Shown: positions 1 to 6,023, counted from the first letter of the stretch. The stretch is 7,074 nucleotides of DNA from Elusimicrobia bacterium RIFOXYB2_FULL_49_7 (GCA_001800515.1 MGVN01000135.1:1-7074), one strand, 5' to 3'. The notes: a model not told the origin generated them from the letters alone. Made by a program: numbers and translations.

Positions 1-67
1 TTAACCGGCATAGACTCTAAGCATCAGCATCGGAAGGTCATCTTCGCAGATTTTTTCCGAATAAGGC

Positions 68-97
68 TTGTTGTTTTTATTCGTGAATAGTTATATT
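68..97 (+). promoter_or_regulatory. Candidate sigma-70-type promoter of rplU-rpmA
   Basis: A TATATT hexamer at 92-97 matches the -10 consensus at five of six positions. It lies 18 nt downstream of TTGTTG (68-73), which keeps only the TTG of the -35 consensus. Transcription would begin near 104 and leave a leader of about 25 nt before the rplU start at 129. The leader carries a Shine-Dalgarno-like AAAGGA at 117-122, six nt before the ATG. This is read by eye and the region is AT-rich, so a chance match is possible. Confidence 0.4.
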
Positions 98-128
98 TAC
101 AATCCGTTTTATAACAAAAGGATAGGAT

Positions 129-524
129 ATGTATTCCATTGTCGACATTGCAGGATTCCAGTACAAGGTTTCACCCGGAGACATCGTACAGGTTCCCACG
201 CTTTCCGCTGAGGCTGAGAAAGAAGTTCAGTTTGACAAGGTGCTTCTTTTCTCGGATGGAAAAGAGACCTCCATCGGTCGTCCCTATGTCAGTGGCGCCA
301 GTGTCAAGGCCAAGGTGTCCGCTCATGGCAAATACGATAAGGTCATCATTTTCAAGAAACGGCGTCGGGAAACCTACCAGAAAAAGACGGGACACCGCCA
401 GAAATATACGGCATTGTTCATCACTGAAATTGCATGCGGCGGTAAAAAAGAGGTTTTCAAACCCAGGCCCAAGAAAGAAAAAGCCCAACCCACAGTTGCG
501 GATAAAGCTGCCGTTGTCAAATAA
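129..524 (+). CDS. rplU: 50S ribosomal protein L21 (bL21) with C-terminal extension
   Basis: L21 binds 23S rRNA in the large ribosomal subunit, near L20. The 131-residue product aligns by eye with L21 along its length: the N-terminal beta strand MYSIVDIAGFQYKV, then the basic signature region at residues 76-94 with KKRRR, a conserved KK at 85-86 and GHRQKYT at 88-94. The core ends near residue 102. About 29 further residues rich in Lys, Pro and Ala (KKEVFKPRPKKEKAQ...) are absent from the 103-residue E. coli protein; such tails occur in other phyla and are probably disordered and rRNA-contacting. AAAGGA at 117-122 supports the ATG at 129. rpmA follows after 18 nt, the usual rplU-rpmA pairing. 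The MYSIVDIAG start resembles the Bacteroidetes/Chlorobi type more than the proteobacterial MYAVFQSGG. Confidence 0.97.
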   Translation: MYSIVDIAGFQYKVSPGDIVQVPTLSAEAEKEVQFDKVLLFSDGKETSIGRPYVSGASVKAKVSAHGKYDKVIIFKKRRRETYQKKTGHRQKYTALFITEIACGGKKEVFKPRPKKEKAQPTVADKAAVVK

Positions 525-542
525 AGGAAAAAGGGACACGAT

Positions 543-797
543 ATGGCACATAAAAAAGGTTTAGGTTCCACGCGAAACGGTCGTGACAGTAATCCTCAGT
601 ATTTGGGGGTTAAATGTTTCGGCGGTGAAAAGGTAACAGCAGGTTCCATTATCATCCGTCAGCGCGGTACGCGCATTCATCCGGGTACCAATGTCGGTCT
701 TGGAAAAGACGATTCTCTCTTTGCCCGTATCGACGGAGTTGTCCGCTTTGAACGTAAAGATAAAAAGCGTAAAAAAGTCTCTGTTGTTACTGTATAA
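543..797 (+). CDS. rpmA: 50S ribosomal protein L27 (bL27)
   Basis: L27 sits near the peptidyl-transferase centre of the 50S subunit, and its N-terminal tail reaches toward tRNA in the P site. The 84-residue product has the family's usual length and begins directly with MAHKKG, so it lacks the cleavable N-terminal extension seen in Firmicutes. Conserved blocks are [17 protein letters not shown] (residues 8-24) and the signature [15 protein letters not shown] (34-48). A basic stretch ([10 protein letters not shown]) closes the protein. AAGGGA at 531-536 lies six nt before the ATG. It is co-transcribed with rplU, and a terminator starts 27 nt after the stop. obgE, the common next gene elsewhere, is not here. 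Confidence 0.97.
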   Translation: MAHKKGLGSTRNGRDSNPQYLGVKCFGGEKVTAGSIIIRQRGTRIHPGTNVGLGKDDSLFARIDGVVRFERKDKKRKKVSVVTV

Positions 798-823
798 AAA
801 CGCGAATTCTATTGTGAGCTGAC

Positions 824-861
824 AGGCCGGACTCAACGATACAGGGTTTCGGCCTTTTTTT
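824..861 (+). terminator. Intrinsic terminator of rplU-rpmA
   Basis: The arm AGGCCGGACTC (824-834) pairs with GGTTTCGGCCT (845-855) across a 10-nt loop. Ten of the eleven positions pair, counting two G-U wobbles, and there is one C-U mismatch. The outer six pairs are five G-C plus one A-T. A run of T (855-861) follows directly, as expected of a Rho-independent terminator. It separates the ribosomal pair from the HIT gene that starts at 887. Confidence 0.82.
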
Positions 862-886
862 ATCGGTACGGATATTTTACCGGAAA

Positions 887-1384
887 ATGAGAAAAGTACT
901 TTGGGCGCCTTGGCGGGCGGAATATATACGTTCCTTTGACGAAAAACCGGCCGCGGGATGTATTTTCTGTACCTATCCAAAACAGAAAAAAGATAAATCC
1001 AATCTGATTTTAGCCAGAAAAAAGGGCGTTTTTGTCATCATGAACCGGTTTCCCTACAACAATGGTCATTTAATGGTGGTGCCCTATCGGCACACAGGAG
1101 ATCCGTGTCGGTTAAGCACTATAGAAAACAAAGAATTATGGGAAACGGTTTTGCAGTGCAAGACCATCCTGGGACGGCTTTTTAAGCCTGCGGGATTCAA
1201 TATCGGGATGAATCTCGGCCGTTGTGCCGGTGCCGGTATCGATAAGCATTGCCATCTTCACATCGTTCCTCGCTGGAACGGCGATACCAATTTCATGCCG
1301 CTATTTGGTGAAGTAAAGGTAGTGTCCGAAAGTCTGCTGAGTACCTACCGGAAATTATTGCCGTTCTTTAAAGAAAGACTATAG
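887..1384 (+). CDS. HIT-family protein, Ap4A phosphorylase/hydrolase-like
   Basis: Histidine-triad proteins hydrolyse or phosphorolyse nucleoside polyphosphates and phosphoramidates through a nucleotidyl-histidine intermediate. The 165-residue protein carries the catalytic triad H121-C-H123-L-H125-I, followed by VPRWNGDTNFMP (127-138). The opening WAPWRAEYI (6-14), the zinc-type C25-x-x-C28, and the NLGRCAGAGI block (109-118) before the triad are hallmarks of the bacterial/actinobacterial Ap4A phosphorylase-like subgroup. Its natural substrate (Ap4A, other dinucleotides or AMP conjugates) cannot be told from sequence. It is probably cytosolic and soluble; no signal peptide is seen. Only a weak GGA (882-884) precedes the ATG. 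No clear promoter fits between the upstream terminator and the start, so expression may rely on readthrough or an unrecognised promoter. The stop overlaps that of convergent modA. Confidence 0.92.
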   Translation: MRKVLWAPWRAEYIRSFDEKPAAGCIFCTYPKQKKDKSNLILARKKGVFVIMNRFPYNNGHLMVVPYRHTGDPCRLSTIENKELWETVLQCKTILGRLFKPAGFNIGMNLGRCAGAGIDKHCHLHIVPRWNGDTNFMPLFGEVKVVSESLLSTYRKLLPFFKERL

Positions 1385-2116
1385 CCGGTATCCGTATTTT
1401 TTAAATATCTCCCCTGCATTCTTGGAAAATAGATATTCCAGAAATCGTTTTGACGCCTCCGGGTGTTGTTCCGCTCCGTATTTGAGTTGCACGACCCCTT
1501 GGCGGATGGGGGTATAAAGCGTGGAATCTACTTCCACCCAATGGCCCTTTCCCTGCATGGGGCCGGATAAAACAATGGATTTTGCGTTGAATCCGATATC
1601 CGCGTTTCCGGAAACGATGTATTGTGCTGTTTGCGTGATATTGTCGCCGAAGATTAGTTTGGTTTTTAAAACCTCGTAAAGACCTTCTTTCTGCAAAGCG
1701 GTTACTGCTGCTTTACCGTAAGGGGCGAGTTTGGGATCCGGGAGCGCTATTTTTTTGAAACGGGGATTCTTTAGAACCGCCATACCTTCGGACAAATCGG
1801 CATCCTGAAGGGTCCAGAGTACCAAAAGACCATAGGTGAAAATCCGGGGAGCCCCGTTTGTTAAACCGTTGGTATAGAGACTTTCCGGTTCGGCGGTGCT
1901 GGCTGCCACGAAAATATCAAACGGGGCGCCGCTTTTGATTTGAGCGGCGAGTTTGCCGGTGGAGCCGTAGACGGTTTTGACCCCCCATTGTGTTTCCTGT
2001 GTAAAGTTATTTTTCACTTCCTCCAGGGCGAATTGGAGATTAGAGGCTGCTGCTACGGTAATCTCTTCGGCAGTGGAAAGGGAGAGCATCAGTGCCAAAC
2101 ATAAGAAAATGATCAT
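1379..2116 (-). CDS. modA: Molybdate ABC transporter, periplasmic substrate-binding protein
   Basis: ModA captures molybdate (and usually tungstate) in the periplasm and delivers it to ModB. The 245-residue product begins with a short hydrophobic signal peptide (about residues 1-16, cleavage likely after STA) that lacks the usual N-terminal Lys/Arg. Family blocks are in order: AAASNL, VYGSTGKL, SGAPFDIFVAAS, ALPDPKLAPYGKAA, FGDNITQTAQYIVSGNADIGFNAKS, and the C-terminal GEIFKKYGYRL. The two oxyanion-binding serines (in AASN and GSTG) are present. The binding-site tyrosine of E. coli ModA (in GIVYGSD) aligns here with alanine (GFNAKS), as in the ModA subgroup with GFVALSQ-like sequences. The ATG overlaps the modC stop by 4 nt (ATGA). 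A strong AGGAGG (2122-2127), inside the end of modC, sits five nt before it. modA is the last gene of the operon, which is unusual. Confidence 0.95.
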   Translation of the reverse strand: MIIFLCLALMLSLSTAEEITVAAASNLQFALEEVKNNFTQETQWGVKTVYGSTGKLAAQIKSGAPFDIFVAASTAEPESLYTNGLTNGAPRIFTYGLLVLWTLQDADLSEGMAVLKNPRFKKIALPDPKLAPYGKAAVTALQKEGLYEVLKTKLIFGDNITQTAQYIVSGNADIGFNAKSIVLSGPMQGKGHWVEVDSTLYTPIRQGVVQLKYGAEQHPEASKRFLEYLFSKNAGEIFKKYGYRL

Positions 2117-2808
2117 AGAGGCCTCCTGTTTTCTGTTTTAAGAATATTGTCGGGCGTATCGTCGCCGATGAGACGCCCTTTATCCAGCCAGAGGACGCGA
2201 CTCGACAGCCGCCGGATTTCCGCTGGATCGTGGCTGACCAAGAGGGTGGTTATCGGAAAACGATCATGTAATTCGGCGATTTTATCCTGGAGATGGTATC
2301 GCATCTCTCTGTCAAGGGCGGAGAGAGGCTCATCCAGCAGCAACATGCGCGGTTGTGCGGCCAGGGCGCGTGCAAGCGCGACCCGCTGCTTTTGCCCTCC
2401 GGACAATTGATGCGGATAACGTTTGGACCATTCCCGAAGCTGGATCCAATCCAGCAGTTCATCGACCCGCTCTGAGTGCGAGCGGTTCCCTGCCGCAAAC
2501 TCCAGGTTTTGGCGAATCGTCATGGTGGGAAAGAGGGCGTAGTCTTGGAAGACCAGTCCCGCGCGCCGTGCTTGAGGAGGCAGAGAGATTTTATTGTCCG
2601 AATCAAACCAGATTTCCCCTTCCAGGGTTCGGATGGTGCCTTGCTCCGGGTCGGATAATCCGGCAATCAGGCGCAAGAGGGTCGTTTTTCCGGCACCCGA
2701 CCGTCCGTATAAGGTGACGAATTCTCCCTTTTGCAGTGAAAAGGCGCATTCCAGGACCATATCTCCTTCCGCGCCGCGCATCATTTTTTTTATGGCAAGA
2801 TTCAGCAT
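2113..2808 (-). CDS. modC: Molybdate ABC transporter ATP-binding protein, short form without TOBE domain
   Basis: This is the cytoplasmic ATPase that powers the importer. All ABC motifs are intact in 231 residues: Walker A GRSGAGKTT (35-43), Q-loop FQDYALFP with Q88, signature LSGGQ (135-139), Walker B MLLLDEP with D159 and E160, D-loop SALD (163-166) and switch H193. E. coli ModC is about 352 residues because of a C-terminal TOBE/Mop oxyanion-binding domain; here the protein stops soon after the NBD (GDDTPDNILKTENRRPL), so trans-inhibition by bound molybdate is not expected. The family assignment rests on the neighbours ModB and ModA, since the NBD alone resembles many import ATPases. The start lies 2 nt after the modB stop with no clear Shine-Dalgarno, which suggests translational coupling. 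The stop overlaps the modA start. Confidence 0.92.
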   Translation of the reverse strand: MLNLAIKKMMRGAEGDMVLECAFSLQKGEFVTLYGRSGAGKTTLLRLIAGLSDPEQGTIRTLEGEIWFDSDNKISLPPQARRAGLVFQDYALFPTMTIRQNLEFAAGNRSHSERVDELLDWIQLREWSKRYPHQLSGGQKQRVALARALAAQPRMLLLDEPLSALDREMRYHLQDKIAELHDRFPITTLLVSHDPAEIRRLSSRVLWLDKGRLIGDDTPDNILKTENRRPL

Positions 2809-2810
2809 GG

Positions 2811-3500
2811 TTAAAATGTCCGGGAACGACGGTTAATCAGGAACATCAGGTAAAGCAGAAGAAAGGAGACGATTAAAAGTATGGCTGAATAAAAATGGGC
2901 GGCCCGATAATTGAAGGACTCTACTTCGTCATAAACCGCAATGGAGGCCACACGGGTAATCCCTTCAATCTTTCCGCCGATCATGAGGACCAAGCCGAAT
3001 TCGCCGATCGTATGGGCAAAGGTCATCATCAATGCCGATAAAAGGGACGGCCGGATAGCCGGCAGGAGAACGCGCAGAAGCGTGGCGGTACGGGAGCGGC
3101 CCAGAACATAGGCGGCTTCCAAGAGAGAGGGGGGCAGGCTTTCCAGACCGGCCATCATGGGATTAAGCATAAAGGGCAAGCTGAACAGCATGGAGCCCAA
3201 GACCAGTCCGGCAAAGGAAAAGGCGAAACGGATGTGGAAATAGTCCTCGAGAAAACAACCTATCGTGCCGGTTGGGCTGAAAAGAAGAAGCAGATAAAAT
3301 CCGAGGACAATAGGTGGCAGAACCAAGGGCAGATTAACCATGATTCGGCAGGGGAGGCGCAAAAAGGAGCGGCCATGGACCAGCCAGTAAGCCAAGGGAA
3401 CTCCGCAAATGAAAAGTAGTAGGGTGGTCCAAAGACCCAGCTTCAGTGTCAGGATAAGGGGAGTCAGGGAGGGCCAGGGCATGGAAGACGCTATATTCAT
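2811..3500 (-). CDS. modB: Molybdate ABC transporter permease
   Basis: ModB forms the homodimeric inner-membrane channel for molybdate. The 229-residue product has about five to six hydrophobic segments (roughly 12-40, 55-75, 92-113, 148-170 and 203-222). The EAA loop, EAAYVLGRSRTATLLRVLLP (128-147), docks on ModC. FAHTIGEFGLVLMIGG (161-176) is a block typical of ModB and CysT-type permeases. It is the first gene of the modB-modC-modA operon. The start is uncertain: neither the ATG at 3500 nor the in-frame ATG (Met7, 3482) has a Shine-Dalgarno sequence. The predicted promoter puts the transcript start only a few nt before 3500, so leaderless translation from 3500 is possible. The first codons overlap a ModE-type operator. 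Confidence 0.94.
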   Translation of the reverse strand: MNIASSMPWPSLTPLILTLKLGLWTTLLLFICGVPLAYWLVHGRSFLRLPCRIMVNLPLVLPPIVLGFYLLLLFSPTGTIGCFLEDYFHIRFAFSFAGLVLGSMLFSLPFMLNPMMAGLESLPPSLLEAAYVLGRSRTATLLRVLLPAIRPSLLSALMMTFAHTIGEFGLVLMIGGKIEGITRVASIAVYDEVESFNYRAAHFYSAILLIVSFLLLYLMFLINRRSRTF

Positions 3501-3514
3501 ATATATATAACGAT
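3487..3514 (-). promoter_or_regulatory. ModE-type molybdate-responsive operator over the modB start
   Basis: From memory, the conserved ModE element is ATCGNTATATA, six spacer bases, then TATATAACGAT. On the + strand, 3504-3514 reads TATATAACGAT, an exact right half-site. Six bases earlier, 3487-3497 reads GACGCTATATT, which agrees with the left half at 8 of 11 positions including the CGCTATAT core. The spacing is exactly six (3498-3503), and those six bases contain the modB ATG. The site lies before a molybdate transport operon, exactly where ModE represses mod genes in E. coli when molybdate is bound. No modE gene lies in the window, so the regulator is inferred. Confidence 0.8.
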
Positions 3515-3538
3515 AATTATTTATTTCACCGGGATCAA
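3510..3538 (-). promoter_or_regulatory. Candidate promoter of the modBCA operon
   Basis: On the - strand, TTGATC (3538-3533) is followed after 17 nt by TATCGT (3515-3510). Each matches four of six consensus positions, with ideal spacing. Transcription would start near 3503, almost at the modB ATG (3500). The -10 hexamer overlaps the right half of the ModE-type site, so bound ModE would block polymerase. The assignment is by eye in AT-rich DNA. Confidence 0.45.
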
Positions 3539-3566
3539 GAAAAGGATGATAGACGGAGCGAAATAG

Positions 3567-3572
3567 TATATT
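3567..3572 (+). promoter_or_regulatory. Possible -10 element of the MFS gene
   Basis: TATATT at 3567-3572 matches five of six -10 positions, 12 nt before the ATG at 3585. No good -35 is seen; the best is ATGATA at 3546-3551 with a short 15-nt spacer. A weak AGAG at 3574-3577 is the only Shine-Dalgarno-like sequence before the gene. The 84-nt divergent gap is shared with the modB promoter and operator. Confidence 0.25.
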
Positions 3573-3584
3573 TAGAGTCAGATA

Positions 3585-4814
3585 ATGGACTCATCCAAGA
3601 AATGGCTTATGTGGGGGCTATTGCTGCCCACCTACTTCTTTGTTTTTTTTCACCGGACTTCCTTTGCGGTTCTGAAAACCTATTTGCCTGAGACATTCGG
3701 TGCCATGGATGGCGCTTTTATCGGCCTTTTTTCAAGCATGTATTTTTATACCTATGCCGCCATGCAGCTCCCCTCGGGTATCGTCAATGATACTATTGGG
3801 CCGCGGCGGATGGTTGCTTTTGGAAGTTTTCTGATGGGTGGGGCAACCCTTGGATTTGCCACCACGCATTCGCTGTCCATGGCCTTTTTTTTCCGGTTGC
3901 TCATCGGGTTTGGGGCCTCCTTTAATTTTGTCGCCCTATTGCGACTTCAGGCTAACTGGTTTACTCCAAAGGAATTTCCATTCTTGACCGGACTGACCAT
4001 ATTCCTCGGTAATATGGGTGCCTTGGCCGGAGTTGCACCTTTGGCTTGGGTTGCTCATCGAGTCTCCTGGCAGAACGCTTTCATCGGCATCGGTCTTTTT
4101 TGCATGCTTTTTTCGGGGGTCATCTATGGGATTGTTCGCGACAGGCCGGAGACTCGAAAAGAGGAAAAACGAGAGCCTTATTCCGTTGGTAGAGCGCTAC
4201 GGACGATTATGGGAAGGTCCAATAATTATGCTACTTTGATCGGTTTTTCGTTTTCAAACGGTTGTTTTATCACTTTCTACGGACTATGGGCCGTCCCTTT
4301 CTTGATGGATACTTATCATATCGGCCGGGAATCCGCTTCGGGTTGGGTAACATTAATGGCTGTTGGGATGGTTATCGGTTGCCTTTGCAACGGGCCTGCT
4401 GTCCGGCTCTTTGGCAGTGAAAAACGGGCCTCGACCATTCTGCTTTCCCTGGCCGCGCTCATCTGGTTGGTGATTGGAATTACCCGACCGTCTTTGCCGT
4501 TGCTGGGCGGCCTTTTTATTCTACTTGGATTCTTTCTTGCCGGGCTGAACCTGATTTTTACCTTGGCCAAGGAAAGCAATGAGCCGGCGATTGCAGGTAC
4601 GGCGATTGCCTTTACTAATACAGGTGCTTTCCTGGTGATGTCCCTGCTTCAACCCCTGCTGGGATGGTTGCTGGATACGCTCTCCGGCGGGCATATGCCT
4701 TCAGGAGGATATCCTTATAGCAGTTATCGTGTGATGCTTTTAACGCTGTTTCTGCTGCATTGTGTCGCGGTTGTCGCGGTTATGCAGGTTAATAAAGAAA
4801 AATTAATTCGGTAA
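3585..4814 (+). CDS. Major facilitator superfamily transporter, substrate unknown
   Basis: This is a secondary transporter of the inner membrane, 409 residues long, the usual MFS length, with a pattern that fits 12 transmembrane helices. The cytoplasmic motif A between TM2 and TM3 is intact: G65-xxx-D69-xx-G72-P-R74-R75. The first helix contains FFHRTSFAV and TM2 contains SSMYFYTYAAMQLPSG, a pattern shared with the sugar-phosphate/organic-anion permease-like group (COG2271-type). The sequence does not let me name a substrate. A hydrophilic central loop (about residues 185-212, RDRPETRKEEKREPYS) joins the two six-helix halves. It is divergent from the modBCA operon and convergent with the gene at 4869-6011. 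Nothing in it points specifically to molybdate. The ATG at 3585 is the first in-frame start after the short leader. Confidence 0.9.
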   Translation: MDSSKKWLMWGLLLPTYFFVFFHRTSFAVLKTYLPETFGAMDGAFIGLFSSMYFYTYAAMQLPSGIVNDTIGPRRMVAFGSFLMGGATLGFATTHSLSMAFFFRLLIGFGASFNFVALLRLQANWFTPKEFPFLTGLTIFLGNMGALAGVAPLAWVAHRVSWQNAFIGIGLFCMLFSGVIYGIVRDRPETRKEEKREPYSVGRALRTIMGRSNNYATLIGFSFSNGCFITFYGLWAVPFLMDTYHIGRESASGWVTLMAVGMVIGCLCNGPAVRLFGSEKRASTILLSLAALIWLVIGITRPSLPLLGGLFILLGFFLAGLNLIFTLAKESNEPAIAGTAIAFTNTGAFLVMSLLQPLLGWLLDTLSGGHMPSGGYPYSSYRVMLLTLFLLHCVAVVAVMQVNKEKLIR

Positions 4815-4832
4815 GAACGAAAACGGAAAATC

Positions 4833-4863
4833 GGCGGGGAAGCGTGTACATCGAATCCCCGCC
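4833..4863. terminator. Bidirectional intrinsic terminator between convergent genes
   Basis: GGCGGGGA (4833-4840) pairs perfectly with TCCCCGCC (4856-4863) across a 15-nt loop. Reading +, the stem is followed by TGTTCTTATTTT (U-rich, imperfect). Reading -, it is followed by GATTTTCCGTTTT. It lies between the MFS stop (4814) and the stop of the convergent gene (4869), so it can end both transcripts. AAGAAC (4813-4818) and GTTCTT (4865-4870) could add an outer pairing with an asymmetric bulge. Confidence 0.78.
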
Positions 4864-4868
4864 TGTTC

Positions 4869-6011
4869 TTATTTTAACTTCAGTTTAACGGTTCCTGCGG
4901 TAAAATCACTGACCGCCACTTCCAGGCCGCCCGTGGTCTTTTTCCCATCCATATAGTCGCAGAAGGCTTCTGAATTCCCCTTGAAAAGCACTTCCAGTTC
5001 CAATATCCCATTGCCAAAGGTACGCTGTGTTACTTTAATTACATTGGGCGAGACGTTTTGGATAAAGGCTTTAATATCCTTTAGTTTGGCGAAGCCGTCT
5101 ATACCGGATACTGTTACTTTAAGGTCCATGCCGTTATTGACGATATTCTGCCAATAAGAGACAATCTTCTCAAAGAGTTCCCGGTCCATGATTTTGGCCC
5201 CTACGGCGATGAGCGCATTGGACATGGCCGTTTCCTCAGAGATATGCGGTTTTGCCGTGTGCGCATTCTTGGCGGCAATAATCTTACCGTTTTGGCAGTC
5301 AATGAGGGTAATATTGATGTCTGCCTGACCTGATTTCATGCCGGCCAACATGGGGTTGTCGGCACCGAGACTGGCCGTAGCTCGACCGACTAAGATGACC
5401 TCCGCACCGTTGTCGCGGCCCAGCTTGGCGGCTGCCACGGCATCTCCGGAAGCGGCTTTCGTAATATAGTCATCATCTTTGCCCATCATGGCTGCGATCT
5501 GAGCCGGGTCCACCAGATTGAATTCCTTTTGAGTCAGGAAGTCCATTACCGCCGTGGCCGCTGAGTTATAGGTAGGCTTGAATTCCCCTTTGCGCATTTC
5601 CTGAATGAGGACCATGACGCGCGGCTTGTCCATGGATTCCAGGAGAATTTTTAAGGCAGCCAGATCGGCCCGGATATCGGCCAGAGAGACCTCGGCTTTG
5701 ATTTTAATATCCCAAAGATTATCCGGGGTTTTTTGTTTGCTGATGATTTCATATTTCTTGACTGAACCCATGGTCTTGGTCAGGATGACATCTTTCTGAA
5801 TCATGAAATTTCTGGTTTCGGTCGCGGAAATCAGCATCACGCCGATTCCTTTTTCCACCGCATCCCGCTTGGCTTGGGTAACGGCATCCGGCTCGGTGGT
5901 GGAGATGCCCTGACCTTCCACTACTTTCACATCCGGTTGGCCGGACGGCGCTTGTGCGGACAGGAAACCAAATAGAGAGAACAGAATAACAATACTCGGT
6001 AGCTGTTTCAA
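4869..6011 (-). CDS. Secreted FlgT-N/CsgG-like envelope protein of unknown function
   Basis: I do not recognise a named gene. The 380-residue product has a type I signal peptide (MKQLPSIVILFSLFGFLSAQA, AxA at 19-21, no lipobox cysteine), so it is probably periplasmic. Residues 27-117 resemble the FlgT N-terminal/LPP20-like fold: VVEGQGISTTEPDAVTQAK with RDAVEKGIG, then WDIKIKAEVSLADI. Residues 130-265 resemble a CsgG/FlgT-middle/TolB-like domain: PRVMVLIQE, FLTQKEFNLVDPAQIAAMM, AAAKLGRDNGAEVILVGRA. Residues 296-380 form a beta-rich C-terminal domain. In known proteins such modules sit in flagellar-ring or outer-membrane secretion assemblies; no flagellar or curli genes occur here. It is downstream partner of the TPR-SLH gene, 12 nt away. 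The start is TTG, fixed by the strong AGGAGG six nt upstream and by the signal peptide. Confidence 0.8.
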   Translation of the reverse strand: MKQLPSIVILFSLFGFLSAQAPSGQPDVKVVEGQGISTTEPDAVTQAKRDAVEKGIGVMLISATETRNFMIQKDVILTKTMGSVKKYEIISKQKTPDNLWDIKIKAEVSLADIRADLAALKILLESMDKPRVMVLIQEMRKGEFKPTYNSAATAVMDFLTQKEFNLVDPAQIAAMMGKDDDYITKAASGDAVAAAKLGRDNGAEVILVGRATASLGADNPMLAGMKSGQADINITLIDCQNGKIIAAKNAHTAKPHISEETAMSNALIAVGAKIMDRELFEKIVSYWQNIVNNGMDLKVTVSGIDGFAKLKDIKAFIQNVSPNVIKVTQRTFGNGILELEVLFKGNSEAFCDYMDGKKTTGGLEVAVSDFTAGTVKLKLK

Positions 6012-6017
6012 ACAAGG

Positions 6018-6023
6018 CCTCCT
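6018..6023 (-). promoter_or_regulatory. Ribosome binding site fixing the TTG start of the 4869-6011 gene
   Basis: On the - strand, AGGAGG directly abuts the TAA stop of the upstream TPR-SLH gene (6026-6024) and sits six nt before TTG (6011-6009). The TTG opens MKQLPSIVILF, a good signal peptide. A second TTG at 6015 is in another frame and leads only to a short ORF. The same nine bases, AGGAGGCCT, also precede modA. Confidence 0.8.

Noticed and set aside
1..90. Open - strand frame ending in a TAA at 1-3, with a protein-like tail (YSEKICEDDLPMLMLRVYAG)
   Set aside because: It is closed upstream by a stop at 91-93 and has no ATG, GTG or TTG before a late ATG about ten codons from the end, and no ribosome binding site. 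The + strand frames here are equally short. No gene can be supported in 1-128.
139..564. Overlapping 141-codon + strand frame inside rplU, plus - strand frames at 171-551 and 374-571
   Set aside because: rplU is unmistakable in its own frame. These translations show no family motifs and are biased, shadow-like compositions.
561..980. 139-codon - strand frame across rpmA and the start of the HIT gene
   Set aside because: It runs antisense across a clear L27 gene, a terminator and the HIT start, and has no recognisable domain.
2147..2836. Several + strand frames of 60-120 codons antisense to modC
   Set aside because: The - strand ModC has every ABC motif in place. The antisense frames are low-information shadows of GC-rich codons.
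3498..3510. Short AT dinucleotide run as a microsatellite repeat
   Set aside because: Only about five AT units; it is better explained as part of the ModE-type half-site and spacer.
4869..6011. Outer-membrane lipoprotein assignment (CsgG or LPP20 are lipoproteins)
   Set aside because: The signal peptide ends in AQA with no cysteine lipobox, so lipidation is not supported despite the domain resemblance.
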